Source of the DNA: Oscillospiraceae bacterium | GTDB taxonomy: Bacteria > Bacillota > Clostridia > Oscillospirales > Acutalibacteraceae | Direction: 5' to 3' | DNA: 64,000 bases | NCBI GenBank assembly: GCA_003538135.1 | Contig: DPOR01000013.1 | Span: 258,118 to 322,117 of the forward strand | Shown: piece by piece, positions 9,148 to 17,461 of the stretch | Layout: each line of letters starts with the position of its first letter | How positions within the stretch are numbered: position 1 is the stretch's first letter | Made by a program: the position numbers and the translations under genes | Notes under the pieces: model-generated | The model's input: only the letters and a program-made list of their open reading frames with translations | Told to the model about the DNA's origin: nothing | Databases searched by the model: none

Positions 9148-10070
9148 GAATAGTATTTATGGGCACTCCGGATTTTTCCGTTCCGTGCCTTCAGGCGCTT
9201 ATAGACGACGGGCACGATGTCTGCGCCGTGTTCACTCAGCCCGACAAGCCCAAGGGACGCCACGGCATTTTAACTCAGCCGCCCGTAAAGGAGCTGGCGC
9301 TTAAATATAATATCCCGGTTTATCAGCCGAAAACGTTGAGAACTGATGAGGCAAAAGAGCTTTTTAAGTCGCTTGATGCGGAGCTTGCCATAGTCGTCGC
9401 CTACGGAAAGATACTTCCCGATGAATTGCTTCATACGCCCAAGTACGGCTGCATCAATATGCACGCCTCGCTTCTTCCGAAGCTGCGCGGTGCGGCGCCG
9501 ATTCAGTGGGCTGTGATTACGGGAGAAAAGCGCACCGGCGTTACCTCCATGCAGATGGACGCGGGAATCGATACGGGGGATATGCTTCTCTCAAAGAGCG
9601 TTGATATAGGCGAAAACGAGACTGCCGAAGAGCTCCATGACAGACTGTCCGTTCTCGGAGCCGAGGTTATGCGCGAGACTATATCGGCGCTTCAGGCGGG
9701 CGAGCTTCATCCTGTCAAGCAGGATGACAAGCAGAGCACGCACGCTCCTATTCTTACCAAGGAGCTTTCAAAAATAGATTGGAATGATACCGCGCAGCAT
9801 ATACATGATAAGATAAGAGGACTTTATTCCTGGCCGGGCGCAACGTGCGAATTCAAGGGGAAGGTCATAAAGATACATTCGTCGCGTCTTGCGGGCGAAT
9901 GCAGCGGCAAGCCCGGCGAAGTGTCAGAGAGTGATAAACGCCTTGTTGTATGTTGCGGAGACGGTAACGCCGTGGAGATACTTGTTCTCCAAGCGCCCGG
10001 AAAGCGGGCGATGCCCGCCGTGGATTTCCTGCGCGGCAACCCGATTGAAAAAGGCGCATTTTTTGAATAA
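9144..10070 (+). CDS. fmt: Methionyl-tRNA formyltransferase
   Basis: Formylates initiator Met-tRNA using 10-formyl-tetrahydrofolate. The N-terminal Rossmann part begins MRIVFMGTPDFSVPCL, and the catalytic stretch INMHASLLPKLRGAAPIQWA with the conserved His is present, followed by the C-terminal tRNA-binding OB-like domain. Length of 308 residues is typical. It is coupled to def by a four-base overlap. Confidence 0.96.
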   Translation: MRIVFMGTPDFSVPCLQALIDDGHDVCAVFTQPDKPKGRHGILTQPPVKELALKYNIPVYQPKTLRTDEAKELFKSLDAELAIVVAYGKILPDELLHTPKYGCINMHASLLPKLRGAAPIQWAVITGEKRTGVTSMQMDAGIDTGDMLLSKSVDIGENETAEELHDRLSVLGAEVMRETISALQAGELHPVKQDDKQSTHAPILTKELSKIDWNDTAQHIHDKIRGLYSWPGATCEFKGKVIKIHSSRLAGECSGKPGEVSESDKRLVVCCGDGNAVEILVLQAPGKRAMPAVDFLRGNPIEKGAFFE

Positions 10071-10087
10071 CCGCAGGAGGTTTTGAT

Positions 10088-10789
10088 ATGGGCTGGATGT
10101 ATTACTACGATTACTATTTTCTCATCCTTGTCGTCCCGGCGATGCTTATCGCGCTGTGGGCTCAGATAAAGGTGAAAACCACTTTCGCCTCGCAGTCAAA
10201 ACGCCTGAGCTCGCGCGGACTTACCGGCGCGCAGGCGGCGATGCAGGTGCTCAGATATTACGGAATAAACAACGTGCATATAGAACGAGTCTCCGGCGAC
10301 CTTACTGACCATTATGACCCGAGGACGAATGTAATAAGGCTGTCGGATAAGGTTTATAACAGCACTTCGATAGCGGCGATAGGAGTTGCCTGCCACGAGG
10401 CGGGGCACGCGGCGCAGCACGCCGAGGGCTATGCGCCGATAAAAATCAGAAATGCGATTATTCCCGTCTGTAATATAGGCTCGACTCTCGGACTTCCGCT
10501 TGCGATACTTGGGTATATCCTCAGCTTTGAGCCGCTTATCACAATCGGTCTGCTGCTCTATGCACTCATTGCCGTATTCCAGCTTGTAACCCTTCCCGTT
10601 GAGTTCAACGCGAGCCACAGGGCATTGAAGGTTATCAATGAGACGGGTGTGTTGGATGACGATGAGCGTGCGGGAGCAAGGAAAGTGCTCTCCGCGGCGG
10701 CGATGACATATGTCGCGTCGCTTCTTGTGTCGCTTGCAAATCTGCTTAGATTTGTTATACGCTTCAGCGGAAGAAATCGAAGAAATTGA
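10088..10789 (+). CDS. yugP: Membrane zinc metallopeptidase (YugP family)
   Basis: A 233-residue integral membrane protein with a gluzincin-like HExxH motif, HEAGH at residues 103-107 (His103, Glu104, His107). One membrane helix lies near residues 9-25, a hydrophobic double span near 128-165, and another near 205-226. It belongs to the family named neutral zinc metallopeptidase or YugP. The substrate is unknown. The gene is regularly found between fmt and rsmB in Clostridia, so a link to membrane protein quality control or translation is an inference from order only. Confidence 0.88.
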   Translation: MGWMYYYDYYFLILVVPAMLIALWAQIKVKTTFASQSKRLSSRGLTGAQAAMQVLRYYGINNVHIERVSGDLTDHYDPRTNVIRLSDKVYNSTSIAAIGVACHEAGHAAQHAEGYAPIKIRNAIIPVCNIGSTLGLPLAILGYILSFEPLITIGLLLYALIAVFQLVTLPVEFNASHRALKVINETGVLDDDERAGARKVLSAAAMTYVASLLVSLANLLRFVIRFSGRNRRN

Positions 10790-10806
10790 ACGGAGTGTAT
10801 CGTTAG

Positions 10807-12132
10807 ATGAGTAAGAGCGCACGCCAGAGCGCGTTTGAAATACTTTATAAAGTCGAGCGCAGCGGGGCGTATTCGAACCTCGCCCTCGACGCGGAGCTTT
10901 CGTCGCAGCAGGGGACGGCCGACGGCGACTCGGCTTTGCTGACCGCACTCGTATACGGTGTGCTCGAAAGGCTGATAACACTCGATTACAATATCTCGCT
11001 CTATTTGCGTCAGCCGCTGAAAAAGCTCAAGCCGGAGGTGCTCATCGCACTGCGCCTCGGCGCTTATCAGCTTCTGTTCATGGACAGGATACCGGAGAGC
11101 GCGGCTGTCAACGAGAGCGTGAAGCTCGCAAAAAATAACCGTGCGCAGTTCGCGGCAGGGCTCGTAAATGCGGTGCTCAGGAAAGTGGCTCAAAACGGAT
11201 TGCGGCTCCCCGACGAGTCGGACGGGCTGAAATTTATGAGCGTCAAATATTCTGTTCCGGAGCCGACCGTCAAGCTTTTTGCCGACGCTTATTCCGACAA
11301 AACCGCCTGCGAGATATTCGAGGCCATGTCCGAGCGCGCGAAGATATTCGTCCGCGTGAACACGCAAAAATGCAAAACGGACGAGCTTGCGGAAGCGTTG
11401 GCTCGTCAGGGTATAGAGAGCAAAAGGGTAAGCCTTGTTCCCAATGCCCTCGAGCTTTTGAACGGCGGTGCGGTCGAGCACCTTGACGCATATAAAAAAG
11501 GTCTTTTTCATGTTCAGGATATCTCCTCACAACTCTGCTGCATGGCGCTTGACCCTCAGCCCGGAGATACCGTATATGATATGTGTGCGGCGCCCGGAGG
11601 TAAAAGCTTTACACTTTCCGAGCTGACCGAATGTAAAGGCAAAATACTTGCCATGGATGTCTATCCGTCAAGGCTCGCTCTTATAGAAGACGGAGCCGAG
11701 CGACTCGGACTTCAAAACATTTCGGTTATACCCAACGATGCCTCCAAAGTCAACCCGGCCTTGAAAAAAGCGGACAGAGTGCTGTGCGACGCACCCTGTT
11801 CGGGGCTCGGAATACTCCGCCGAAAGCCCGAGATACGCTATAAAACCCTTGAAGATATTGACAAACTGCCGATTTTGCAGTATGATATCCTGTGTTCTTC
11901 TGCTGAATATGTCAGGGTCGGCGGCCGTTTGGTTTATTCCACCTGTTCGCTGAATCCTGCGGAGAATGCCGCAGTTTGCGACAAGTTTCTCAGTGAACAT
12001 AAAGATTTCGAGGCTATACGGATATTCCCGGATATTAAGAGGGCAGACGGCAATGAAAATTACCTGACCATGATGCCTCAGATACATGGGACGGACGGCT
12101 TCTTTATAGCCGCGTTTACCAGAACGGAGTGA
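10807..12132 (+). CDS. rsmB: 16S rRNA m5C967 methyltransferase RsmB
   Basis: Methylates cytosine 967 of 16S rRNA. The N-terminal NusB-like RNA-binding domain (about residues 1-140) precedes a SAM-dependent methyltransferase domain with the SAM loop CAAPGGKS, the motif DAPCSGLGILRRKPEIR and the second cysteine in YSTCSLNPAEN, both cysteines being needed in the m5C mechanism. Length is 441 residues, typical. It follows yugP by 17 bases. Confidence 0.95.
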   Translation: MSKSARQSAFEILYKVERSGAYSNLALDAELSSQQGTADGDSALLTALVYGVLERLITLDYNISLYLRQPLKKLKPEVLIALRLGAYQLLFMDRIPESAAVNESVKLAKNNRAQFAAGLVNAVLRKVAQNGLRLPDESDGLKFMSVKYSVPEPTVKLFADAYSDKTACEIFEAMSERAKIFVRVNTQKCKTDELAEALARQGIESKRVSLVPNALELLNGGAVEHLDAYKKGLFHVQDISSQLCCMALDPQPGDTVYDMCAAPGGKSFTLSELTECKGKILAMDVYPSRLALIEDGAERLGLQNISVIPNDASKVNPALKKADRVLCDAPCSGLGILRRKPEIRYKTLEDIDKLPILQYDILCSSAEYVRVGGRLVYSTCSLNPAENAAVCDKFLSEHKDFEAIRIFPDIKRADGNENYLTMMPQIHGTDGFFIAAFTRTE

Positions 12133-12136
12133 GCTA

Positions 12137-13174
12137 TTGAATACGATTGATGTAAAGTCAATGAACTTTACAGAGCTTTCGGCGACTCTTTCCGAGATGG
12201 GGCTTCCGTCATACAGAGCGAAGCAGATATACTCTTGGATACATCAAAAATGTGCCCTCGACTATGATGAGATGACAAATCTTCCGCTGTCTCTGCGCGA
12301 GCGGCTGAAAGAGGAGCTTCCGCTCAAGAAGTGTACAATAGAGCGCAAGCAGGTGTCTGCCGAGGACGGAACGGTAAAATACCTTTTCGGCTTCGGAGGT
12401 AACGAATACGCCGAGAGCGTTCTGATGAAATATAAATACGGATACACTATCTGCGTCTCGACTCAGATAGGCTGTAAGATGGGCTGCTCGTTCTGCGCCT
12501 CCACCTTGGGAGGATATGTCAGAAGTCTGCTCCCGTCGGAAATACTCGGCCAGATATACACCGCTCAACGCGATGAAAATATCCGCATCTCGCATATAGT
12601 TCTCATGGGAATGGGCGAGCCGCTCGATAATTTTGACAATGTCATGCGCTTTTTGGAGCTTGTGACCTGTGAGAACGGGCTCAATATAAGTATGAGAAAC
12701 ATATCGCTTTCTACCTGCGGAATAGTTCCGGGTATATATAAATTGCTCGATAAAAGGCTTCAGCTAACGCTTTCGATATCGCTTCACGCGCCTTATGACG
12801 AGCTCAGATCCAAGATAATGCCGATAAACCGCCGTTATTCGCTCGACGAGCTTATGCCCGCGTGCCGTGAATATGCGAAGGTCACTTCGAGAAGAATATC
12901 GTTTGAATATGCAATGCTCGGCGGCGTCAACGACAGCGACGAATGTGCCTTGAAGCTTGCGGCGCTTTTGAAGGGTATGCTGTGCCATGTCAATCTCATA
13001 CCCGTCAACGAGGTCGCGGAAAGCCCTTACAAACCTTCAACGCCCGAACGCATTGAACGCTTTATAAGCATACTCGAAAAGAAGTCAATAAACGTTACGG
13101 TAAGGCGGAAGCTCGGCTCGGACATAGACGCTTCGTGCGGTCAGCTTCGGCTTCGTAAAATAAAAGAGCAATAA
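12137..13174 (+). CDS. rlmN: Dual-specificity RNA methyltransferase RlmN
   Basis: A radical SAM enzyme that makes 2-methyladenosine in 23S rRNA position 2503 and in some tRNAs. The iron-sulfur cysteines are Cys113, Cys117 and Cys120 (CKMGCSFC), the GMGEPLDNFDNV motif follows, and the C-terminal cysteine needed for substrate methyl transfer is at 334 in DIDASCGQLR. TTG 12137 is the start, four bases after rsmB; this fits the usual N-terminal length. Confidence 0.95.
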   Translation: MNTIDVKSMNFTELSATLSEMGLPSYRAKQIYSWIHQKCALDYDEMTNLPLSLRERLKEELPLKKCTIERKQVSAEDGTVKYLFGFGGNEYAESVLMKYKYGYTICVSTQIGCKMGCSFCASTLGGYVRSLLPSEILGQIYTAQRDENIRISHIVLMGMGEPLDNFDNVMRFLELVTCENGLNISMRNISLSTCGIVPGIYKLLDKRLQLTLSISLHAPYDELRSKIMPINRRYSLDELMPACREYAKVTSRRISFEYAMLGGVNDSDECALKLAALLKGMLCHVNLIPVNEVAESPYKPSTPERIERFISILEKKSINVTVRRKLGSDIDASCGQLRLRKIKEQ

Positions 13175-13211
13175 GCTCAATTCGGAATTCTCACAGTTTC
13201 CGGGGGAAAAT

Positions 13212-13940
13212 ATGAAAATCGTTGCAAAGACAGACCAGGGAAAAATCAGAAAAGACAATCAGGACTCATTTGCTGCGGGAGAGCTTCCCGGCGGTGTTGT
13301 TTGGGCTGTTGTCTGCGACGGCATGGGAGGCGCGGCAGGCGGAAGCGTTGCCAGCCAGACTGCCGTCAAGATGATAAGCGAAAAAATCGCATCCGGTTAT
13401 CAGTACGGCATGAGCGACAAGTCAATAAAGAATCTGCTGACCTCGGTCGTCGAAAGCGCAAATTCTTCGATTTATGAGATGTCATGCTCCGTTGAAAGTC
13501 TTAACGGCATGGGGACTACTGTAGTTGTCTCCGTGATAAGAGATAAGGAGCTCTATCTTGTCCACGCCGGAGACAGCAGAGCTTACCGCGTCACTAAAGA
13601 CAGCATAACTCAGCTCACAAGGGATCATTCCGTTGTTCAGGATATGGTGGAGCACGGGGAACTTACCGAGGAGCAGGCAAAAGCTCATCCCAGGAAGAAT
13701 ATAATCACAAGAGCGCTCGGCGTAAGCGCGGAAATAGAGACTGATTACTATCAGGATACTCTTGATGAGGGAGACGTTATTATCATTTGCACTGACGGTC
13801 TGACTAATTATGTTGAGACCGATGATATATATAATGCCACCAGAGACAATCATTATTACGAGTTTGCGGACAGACTGATAAATCTCGCCAACGAAAACGG
13901 CGGCGGGGACAATATCACTGTCGTAGCATTGACGTTTTAG
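13212..13940 (+). CDS. prpC: PP2C-family protein serine/threonine phosphatase
   Basis: The partner phosphatase of the PASTA kinase that follows; it removes phosphate from Ser/Thr of shared targets and from the kinase itself. PP2C motifs are all visible: RKDNQDS near the start, VVCDGMGGAAGG with the metal Asp, VHAGDSRAYR, TDGLTNYV and GGGDNITVVAL at the end. It is a cytosolic protein of 242 residues, the normal length for PrpC/Stp. It sits 32 bases before pknB in the conserved rlmN-prpC-pknB-rsgA order. Confidence 0.95.
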   Translation: MKIVAKTDQGKIRKDNQDSFAAGELPGGVVWAVVCDGMGGAAGGSVASQTAVKMISEKIASGYQYGMSDKSIKNLLTSVVESANSSIYEMSCSVESLNGMGTTVVVSVIRDKELYLVHAGDSRAYRVTKDSITQLTRDHSVVQDMVEHGELTEEQAKAHPRKNIITRALGVSAEIETDYYQDTLDEGDVIIICTDGLTNYVETDDIYNATRDNHYYEFADRLINLANENGGGDNITVVALTF

Positions 13941-13972
13941 GTTTCTGTATCCCAACAGGAGTGTGAGATTTA

Positions 13973-16159
13973 ATGGATAATTATGTCGGAAAGAGGCTCG
14001 ACGGAAGGTATGAGCTTCAAGAGGTCATCGGTGTAGGCGGAATGGCGGTTGTCTATAAGGCCTACGATAACATCGACGACAGAATCGTTGCCGTCAAGAT
14101 TCTCAAGGATGAGTTCCTTGCAAGCGAGGAGTTCCGCCGCAGATTCAAGAACGAGTCAAAGGCGATAGCGGTGCTCTCTCATCCAAACATAGTCAAGGTT
14201 TATGACGTCAGCTACGGCGACAAGCTCCAGTATATCGTCATGGAGTATGTCGAGGGTATTACTCTCAAGGAGTATATCGAGCAGCAGGGCGTTATATCGT
14301 GGAAGGAGACTGTGCATTTTACAACGCAGATTCTCCGTGCGCTTCAGCACGCCCACGACAAGGGCATAGTTCATCGCGACATTAAGCCGCAGAACATAAT
14401 GCTTCTCGAAAACGGAACCATCAAGGTTACGGATTTCGGCATCGCCAGGTTCAGCAGAAGCGAAACAAGAACGATGACCGATACCGCTATCGGCTCCGTT
14501 CATTATATCAGCCCCGAGCAGGCTCGCGGAGATATAACCGACGACAAGTCGGATATCTATTCCGTCGGCGTTGTGATGTATGAGATGCTTACGGGTCAGC
14601 TGCCCTTCCAGTCGGATAACTCCGTCTCCGTTGCTATTATGCAGCTCCAGACAGACCCCGTTAAGCCGCGCGAGATAAACAGCTCTATCCCTGAGGGACT
14701 CGAGCAGATAACCATGCGCGCTATGCAGAAGAACCCCAAGGACAGATACCAGTCCGCCGCCGAGATGATTCTCGACCTTGAGGAGTTCAAGCGCAATCCC
14801 TCAATAAGATTCGATTACAGCTATTTTGTTGATAACGAGCCGACTAAGTTTGTCGACAAGACCGCACCGGTTACCGTACCGATAGCTAATGCCGGCGACA
14901 CACGCATTATCGACAACCCGAATCCGCAGCCCGGAAACGACGAGGGCGACGAAAAAACGGCGGAGAAAAACAAGATAGTCCCGATACTTTCCGGTATCGT
15001 TATCGGCTTTGTTGCGGTTCTTGCGATAGTTCTCGTCTGCCTGTATTCGTTCACCGATGTGTTCAACAGGAAACTCACCGTTCCCAAGCTCGTCAACAAG
15101 AACTATGCCGAGGAGATTCTCGGCAACGACGAATACAAGAACTTTGTTATCAAAGTAAACGAGGTTCAGAACAGCTTCTATGAGCCCGGTCAGGTCTATG
15201 CACAGGATCCGGCGGCAGGCACAAAGGTTGATAAGTCCAACAATGTTATCACCGTTACCGTTGCGGTCAGCGAAGAAAAGGCATCAGTTCCAAATGTCCT
15301 GAAATACCAGCTCAACGATGCGATAACAAAGCTTAAAAACGCAGGCTTTGAAGTCTATTCCGTTCCACAGCAGAGCACCGAAAAGGCCGGCACGGTTCTG
15401 AGTACCTCACCCGAATACGGACGCCAGGTCTCAAAGGGCTCTACGATAACTATCTATTATGCGAGCGAGCAGGAGCTCGTCGAGGTTCCCAAGCTCATAG
15501 ATGAGAATACCGAGAACGCGAAAGCCATACTCGAATCGCTCAACCTCGAGCTCGATGAGAAAATAGACGAAAAAGACAGCGACAAGCCCAAGGGAACAAT
15601 TATCGAGCAGAGCTATGCCGAGGGCGAAAAGGTGCCCGAGGGAACGAAGATAAGAGTTACCGTCAGCACGGGCGTTGCGGCTTCCTCCGAGGCTCATATA
15701 ATCATAACGCTTCCCAAGTATTCGAGCGGTACCTCGAAGTCCATAAAGGCTGCAAACAACAATAACGTGTTTATGGATCAGAGCGTTATTCTCGACGGCA
15801 GCGAATATACCATAACGGTCACGGGCTCCGGCAGCAGCAACCATATCAAGGTTTATATTGACTCCGAGATATACTATGAGTGCAATGTTGACTTCACAAA
15901 GACTCCTGCCGAGATATCGAACGTCAGAAGATATGACGTGTCCGAAGGCTCAACCGTTCCCAATGTTGTCGGAAACAACGAAGCGACAGCCATAAGCATT
16001 TTGAAGAGCCACGGCTTCACCTCTATTAATGTGAATTACACGACAGTTCTCGATTCGTCAAAGAACGGAAAGGTGATCTCCCAGTCTCCGAAGAACGGCT
16101 CGAGATCATATCCTTTGAGCACTACTATAACTTTGACCGTCGGCAAGTTTGTCGGCTAA
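13973..16159 (+). CDS. pknB: PASTA-domain serine/threonine protein kinase
   Basis: A transmembrane Hanks-type kinase (PknB/PrkC/Stk) sensing peptidoglycan fragments or lipid II. The cytoplasmic kinase domain covers about residues 10-270, with the glycine loop GVGGMAVVYKA, Lys42, HRDIKPQN (134-141) and DFG (154-156). One membrane helix lies near 333-358. Outside are three consecutive PASTA repeats that begin with VPKL, VPNV and VPKL, then a stretch of about 80 residues of other beta-rich sequence, then a fourth PASTA repeat (VPNVVGNNEATA). The insertion between PASTA 3 and 4 is somewhat unusual. In spore formers the kinase triggers germination in response to muropeptides. Confidence 0.95.
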   Translation: MDNYVGKRLDGRYELQEVIGVGGMAVVYKAYDNIDDRIVAVKILKDEFLASEEFRRRFKNESKAIAVLSHPNIVKVYDVSYGDKLQYIVMEYVEGITLKEYIEQQGVISWKETVHFTTQILRALQHAHDKGIVHRDIKPQNIMLLENGTIKVTDFGIARFSRSETRTMTDTAIGSVHYISPEQARGDITDDKSDIYSVGVVMYEMLTGQLPFQSDNSVSVAIMQLQTDPVKPREINSSIPEGLEQITMRAMQKNPKDRYQSAAEMILDLEEFKRNPSIRFDYSYFVDNEPTKFVDKTAPVTVPIANAGDTRIIDNPNPQPGNDEGDEKTAEKNKIVPILSGIVIGFVAVLAIVLVCLYSFTDVFNRKLTVPKLVNKNYAEEILGNDEYKNFVIKVNEVQNSFYEPGQVYAQDPAAGTKVDKSNNVITVTVAVSEEKASVPNVLKYQLNDAITKLKNAGFEVYSVPQQSTEKAGTVLSTSPEYGRQVSKGSTITIYYASEQELVEVPKLIDENTENAKAILESLNLELDEKIDEKDSDKPKGTIIEQSYAEGEKVPEGTKIRVTVSTGVAASSEAHIIITLPKYSSGTSKSIKAANNNNVFMDQSVILDGSEYTITVTGSGSSNHIKVYIDSEIYYECNVDFTKTPAEISNVRRYDVSEGSTVPNVVGNNEATAISILKSHGFTSINVNYTTVLDSSKNGKVISQSPKNGSRSYPLSTTITLTVGKFVG

Positions 16160-16169
16160 GGGCTTAACT

Positions 16170-17060
16170 ATGGCTGATGTCAAAAAAGGAATAATATTAA
16201 AAGGAATCGGTGGTCTTTACTTTGTAGAGACCGCCGATGCGGTATTTGAGTGCAAAGCCCGCGGAATCTTCCGAAAGAGCGGACAAAAGCCTCTTGTCGG
16301 CGATGAAGTCGATATACTTATCGGAGAAGACGGCGCAAACAACACTATTGAAAAGATATATCCGCGCCAAAGCGAGCTTATGCGCCCGCCGGTCGCAAAT
16401 CTTGACAGGCTGTTTATCCTGTCATCTGTGCGCGACCCGAATCCGAGTACGCTTATAATCGACAAGATGACCGCGATTGCCTGTTGGAAAAACATAGAGC
16501 CGGTCATAGTTATCACTAAGGACGATCTCGGCGACACCTCGGAGCTGCGCGATATATATGAAAAGGCGGGGATACCTTTCTTTTCGGTGTCGAGCAGGGA
16601 CGGCAGGGGAGCCGATGAAGTGAAAGCCATGCTGAGCGGCCATATAAGCGCTTTTGCGGGCAATACCGGCGTAGGTAAGTCCTCGCTCCTCAATCTGATA
16701 GCCCCAGAGCTTTCGCTCAAAACGGGCGAAATAAGCGATAAGCTCGGCAGAGGCCGCCACACGACAAGGGCAGTCGAGCTGTATAAGCTCTGCGGCGGAT
16801 ATGTCGCGGATACGCCGGGCTTCTCGTCGCTGACCGGCGAAAACAGCGAAATAATACCCGTAGACGAGCTCCCGTTTTGCTTCCCCGAATTTGAAAAGCA
16901 TTTGGGAAAATGCAAGTTCACTTCATGCAGGCACATAAACGACAAGGGCTGCGAGATAGCTGCCGCGGTTGAAGCGGGCGAAATCAGCGAATCGCGCCAC
17001 AACAGCTATATTGCTCTCTACAACGAAGCAAAAGACATAAAGGAATGGGAAAAGAAATAA
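16170..17060 (+). CDS. rsgA: Ribosome small subunit-dependent GTPase A
   Basis: A circularly permuted GTPase that acts late in 30S subunit maturation. An N-terminal OB fold is followed by G motifs in permuted order: TKDD (G4), then GNTGVGKSSL (G1), then the switch segment GRGRHTTR and DTPGFSS (G3). A C-terminal zinc knuckle CKFTSCRHINDKGC closes it. ATG 16170 gives a normal 296-residue protein; a longer frame from 16149 would overlap pknB. The rpe and thiN genes that often follow rsgA are absent here. Confidence 0.95.
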   Translation: MADVKKGIILKGIGGLYFVETADAVFECKARGIFRKSGQKPLVGDEVDILIGEDGANNTIEKIYPRQSELMRPPVANLDRLFILSSVRDPNPSTLIIDKMTAIACWKNIEPVIVITKDDLGDTSELRDIYEKAGIPFFSVSSRDGRGADEVKAMLSGHISAFAGNTGVGKSSLLNLIAPELSLKTGEISDKLGRGRHTTRAVELYKLCGGYVADTPGFSSLTGENSEIIPVDELPFCFPEFEKHLGKCKFTSCRHINDKGCEIAAAVEAGEISESRHNSYIALYNEAKDIKEWEKK

Positions 17061-17127
17061 AGTAACGCAATTGCCGCGCGCTGTATATAATGGACTGAAG
17101 GCGAGACTGTTATATGTAAGGGCGGCG

Positions 17128-17295
17128 GTGAGCGTGAGAAGATGCGGATGCGGCAGAAACGGGTCTGCGTGCGTGATAATAATTTCATTTGTGGCGGGAA
17201 TAATTGCCGCGAAGTTCTTTCCGTATTCACTACTTATAATTCTTGCGGTTATCCTGCTTTTGCTTATCTGCACCGCCTCACGAAGCTTTTGGTGA
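17128..17295 (+). CDS. Small Cys/Gly plus hydrophobic protein, 55 residues
   Basis: A small frame starting at GTG 17128 (or GTG 17134) behind AAGGGCGG. The N terminus carries RRCGCGRNGSAC, then the rest is almost wholly hydrophobic with two short membrane segments split by FFPYS. Compact proteins with a CGCG start and a membrane hairpin occur in Clostridia near sporulation genes, but I cannot name a family. It lies between rsgA and spoVM on the same strand, so it may share the spoVM transcript and could be a spore membrane peptide. The coding call rests on codon pattern, hydrophobicity and position. Confidence 0.5.
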   Translation: MSVRRCGCGRNGSACVIIISFVAGIIAAKFFPYSLLIILAVILLLLICTASRSFW

Positions 17296-17312
17296 CGGAG
17301 GGTGAGAATGAG

Positions 17313-17402
17313 ATGAAAGTAGTAGTAGTCAGAAGCCCAAAGCTTTTTTCCGGAATACTCAGACTCATTTTCGGAATAAAACGGCAGGAACAAACAACAT
17401 AA
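17313..17402 (+). CDS. spoVM: Stage V sporulation protein M (SpoVM), 29 residues
   Basis: SpoVM is a tiny amphipathic helix that marks the convex forespore membrane and anchors the coat basement ATPase SpoIVA. This frame reads MKVVVVRSPKLFSGILRLIF and then a short basic tail. It aligns without gaps to the known SpoVM pattern: Met-Lys start, hydrophobic residues, a basic residue, Pro9-Lys10, then Gly-Ile-hydrophobic-Arg and a Phe/Leu-Gly pair before the basic end. Pro9, needed for curvature recognition in Bacillus, is at exactly position 9. GGAGGGTG lies 7-12 bases upstream. In Bacillus spoVM also lies just downstream of prkC-rsgA, which supports the call. A strong terminator begins right after the stop. 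Confidence 0.88.
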   Translation: MKVVVVRSPKLFSGILRLIFGIKRQEQTT

Positions 17403-17403
17403 A

Positions 17404-17445
17404 AAAGCTCCGGACGGTTCTTAAAGGCAGTCCGGAGCTTTTTCG
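17404..17445 (+). terminator. Rho-independent terminator after spoVM
   Basis: A perfect 12-base stem (17404-17415 with 17430-17441, AAAGCTCCGGAC and its complement) with a 14-base loop ends in a run of T. It closes the pknB-rsgA-spoVM transcript; with the A-rich 5' arm it may also stop the convergent minus-strand gene that ends at 17462. Confidence 0.9.
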
Positions 17446-17461
17446 CTATTATGTTACGATG

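Noticed and set aside
10558..11511. Minus-strand frame of 317 codons
   Set aside because: Antisense to yugP and rsmB, both well supported.
17086..17091. TATAAT box before the small protein and spoVM
   Set aside because: There is no fitting -35 box 16-18 bases upstream, so I do not list it as a promoter; a sporulation sigma factor promoter could still exist.
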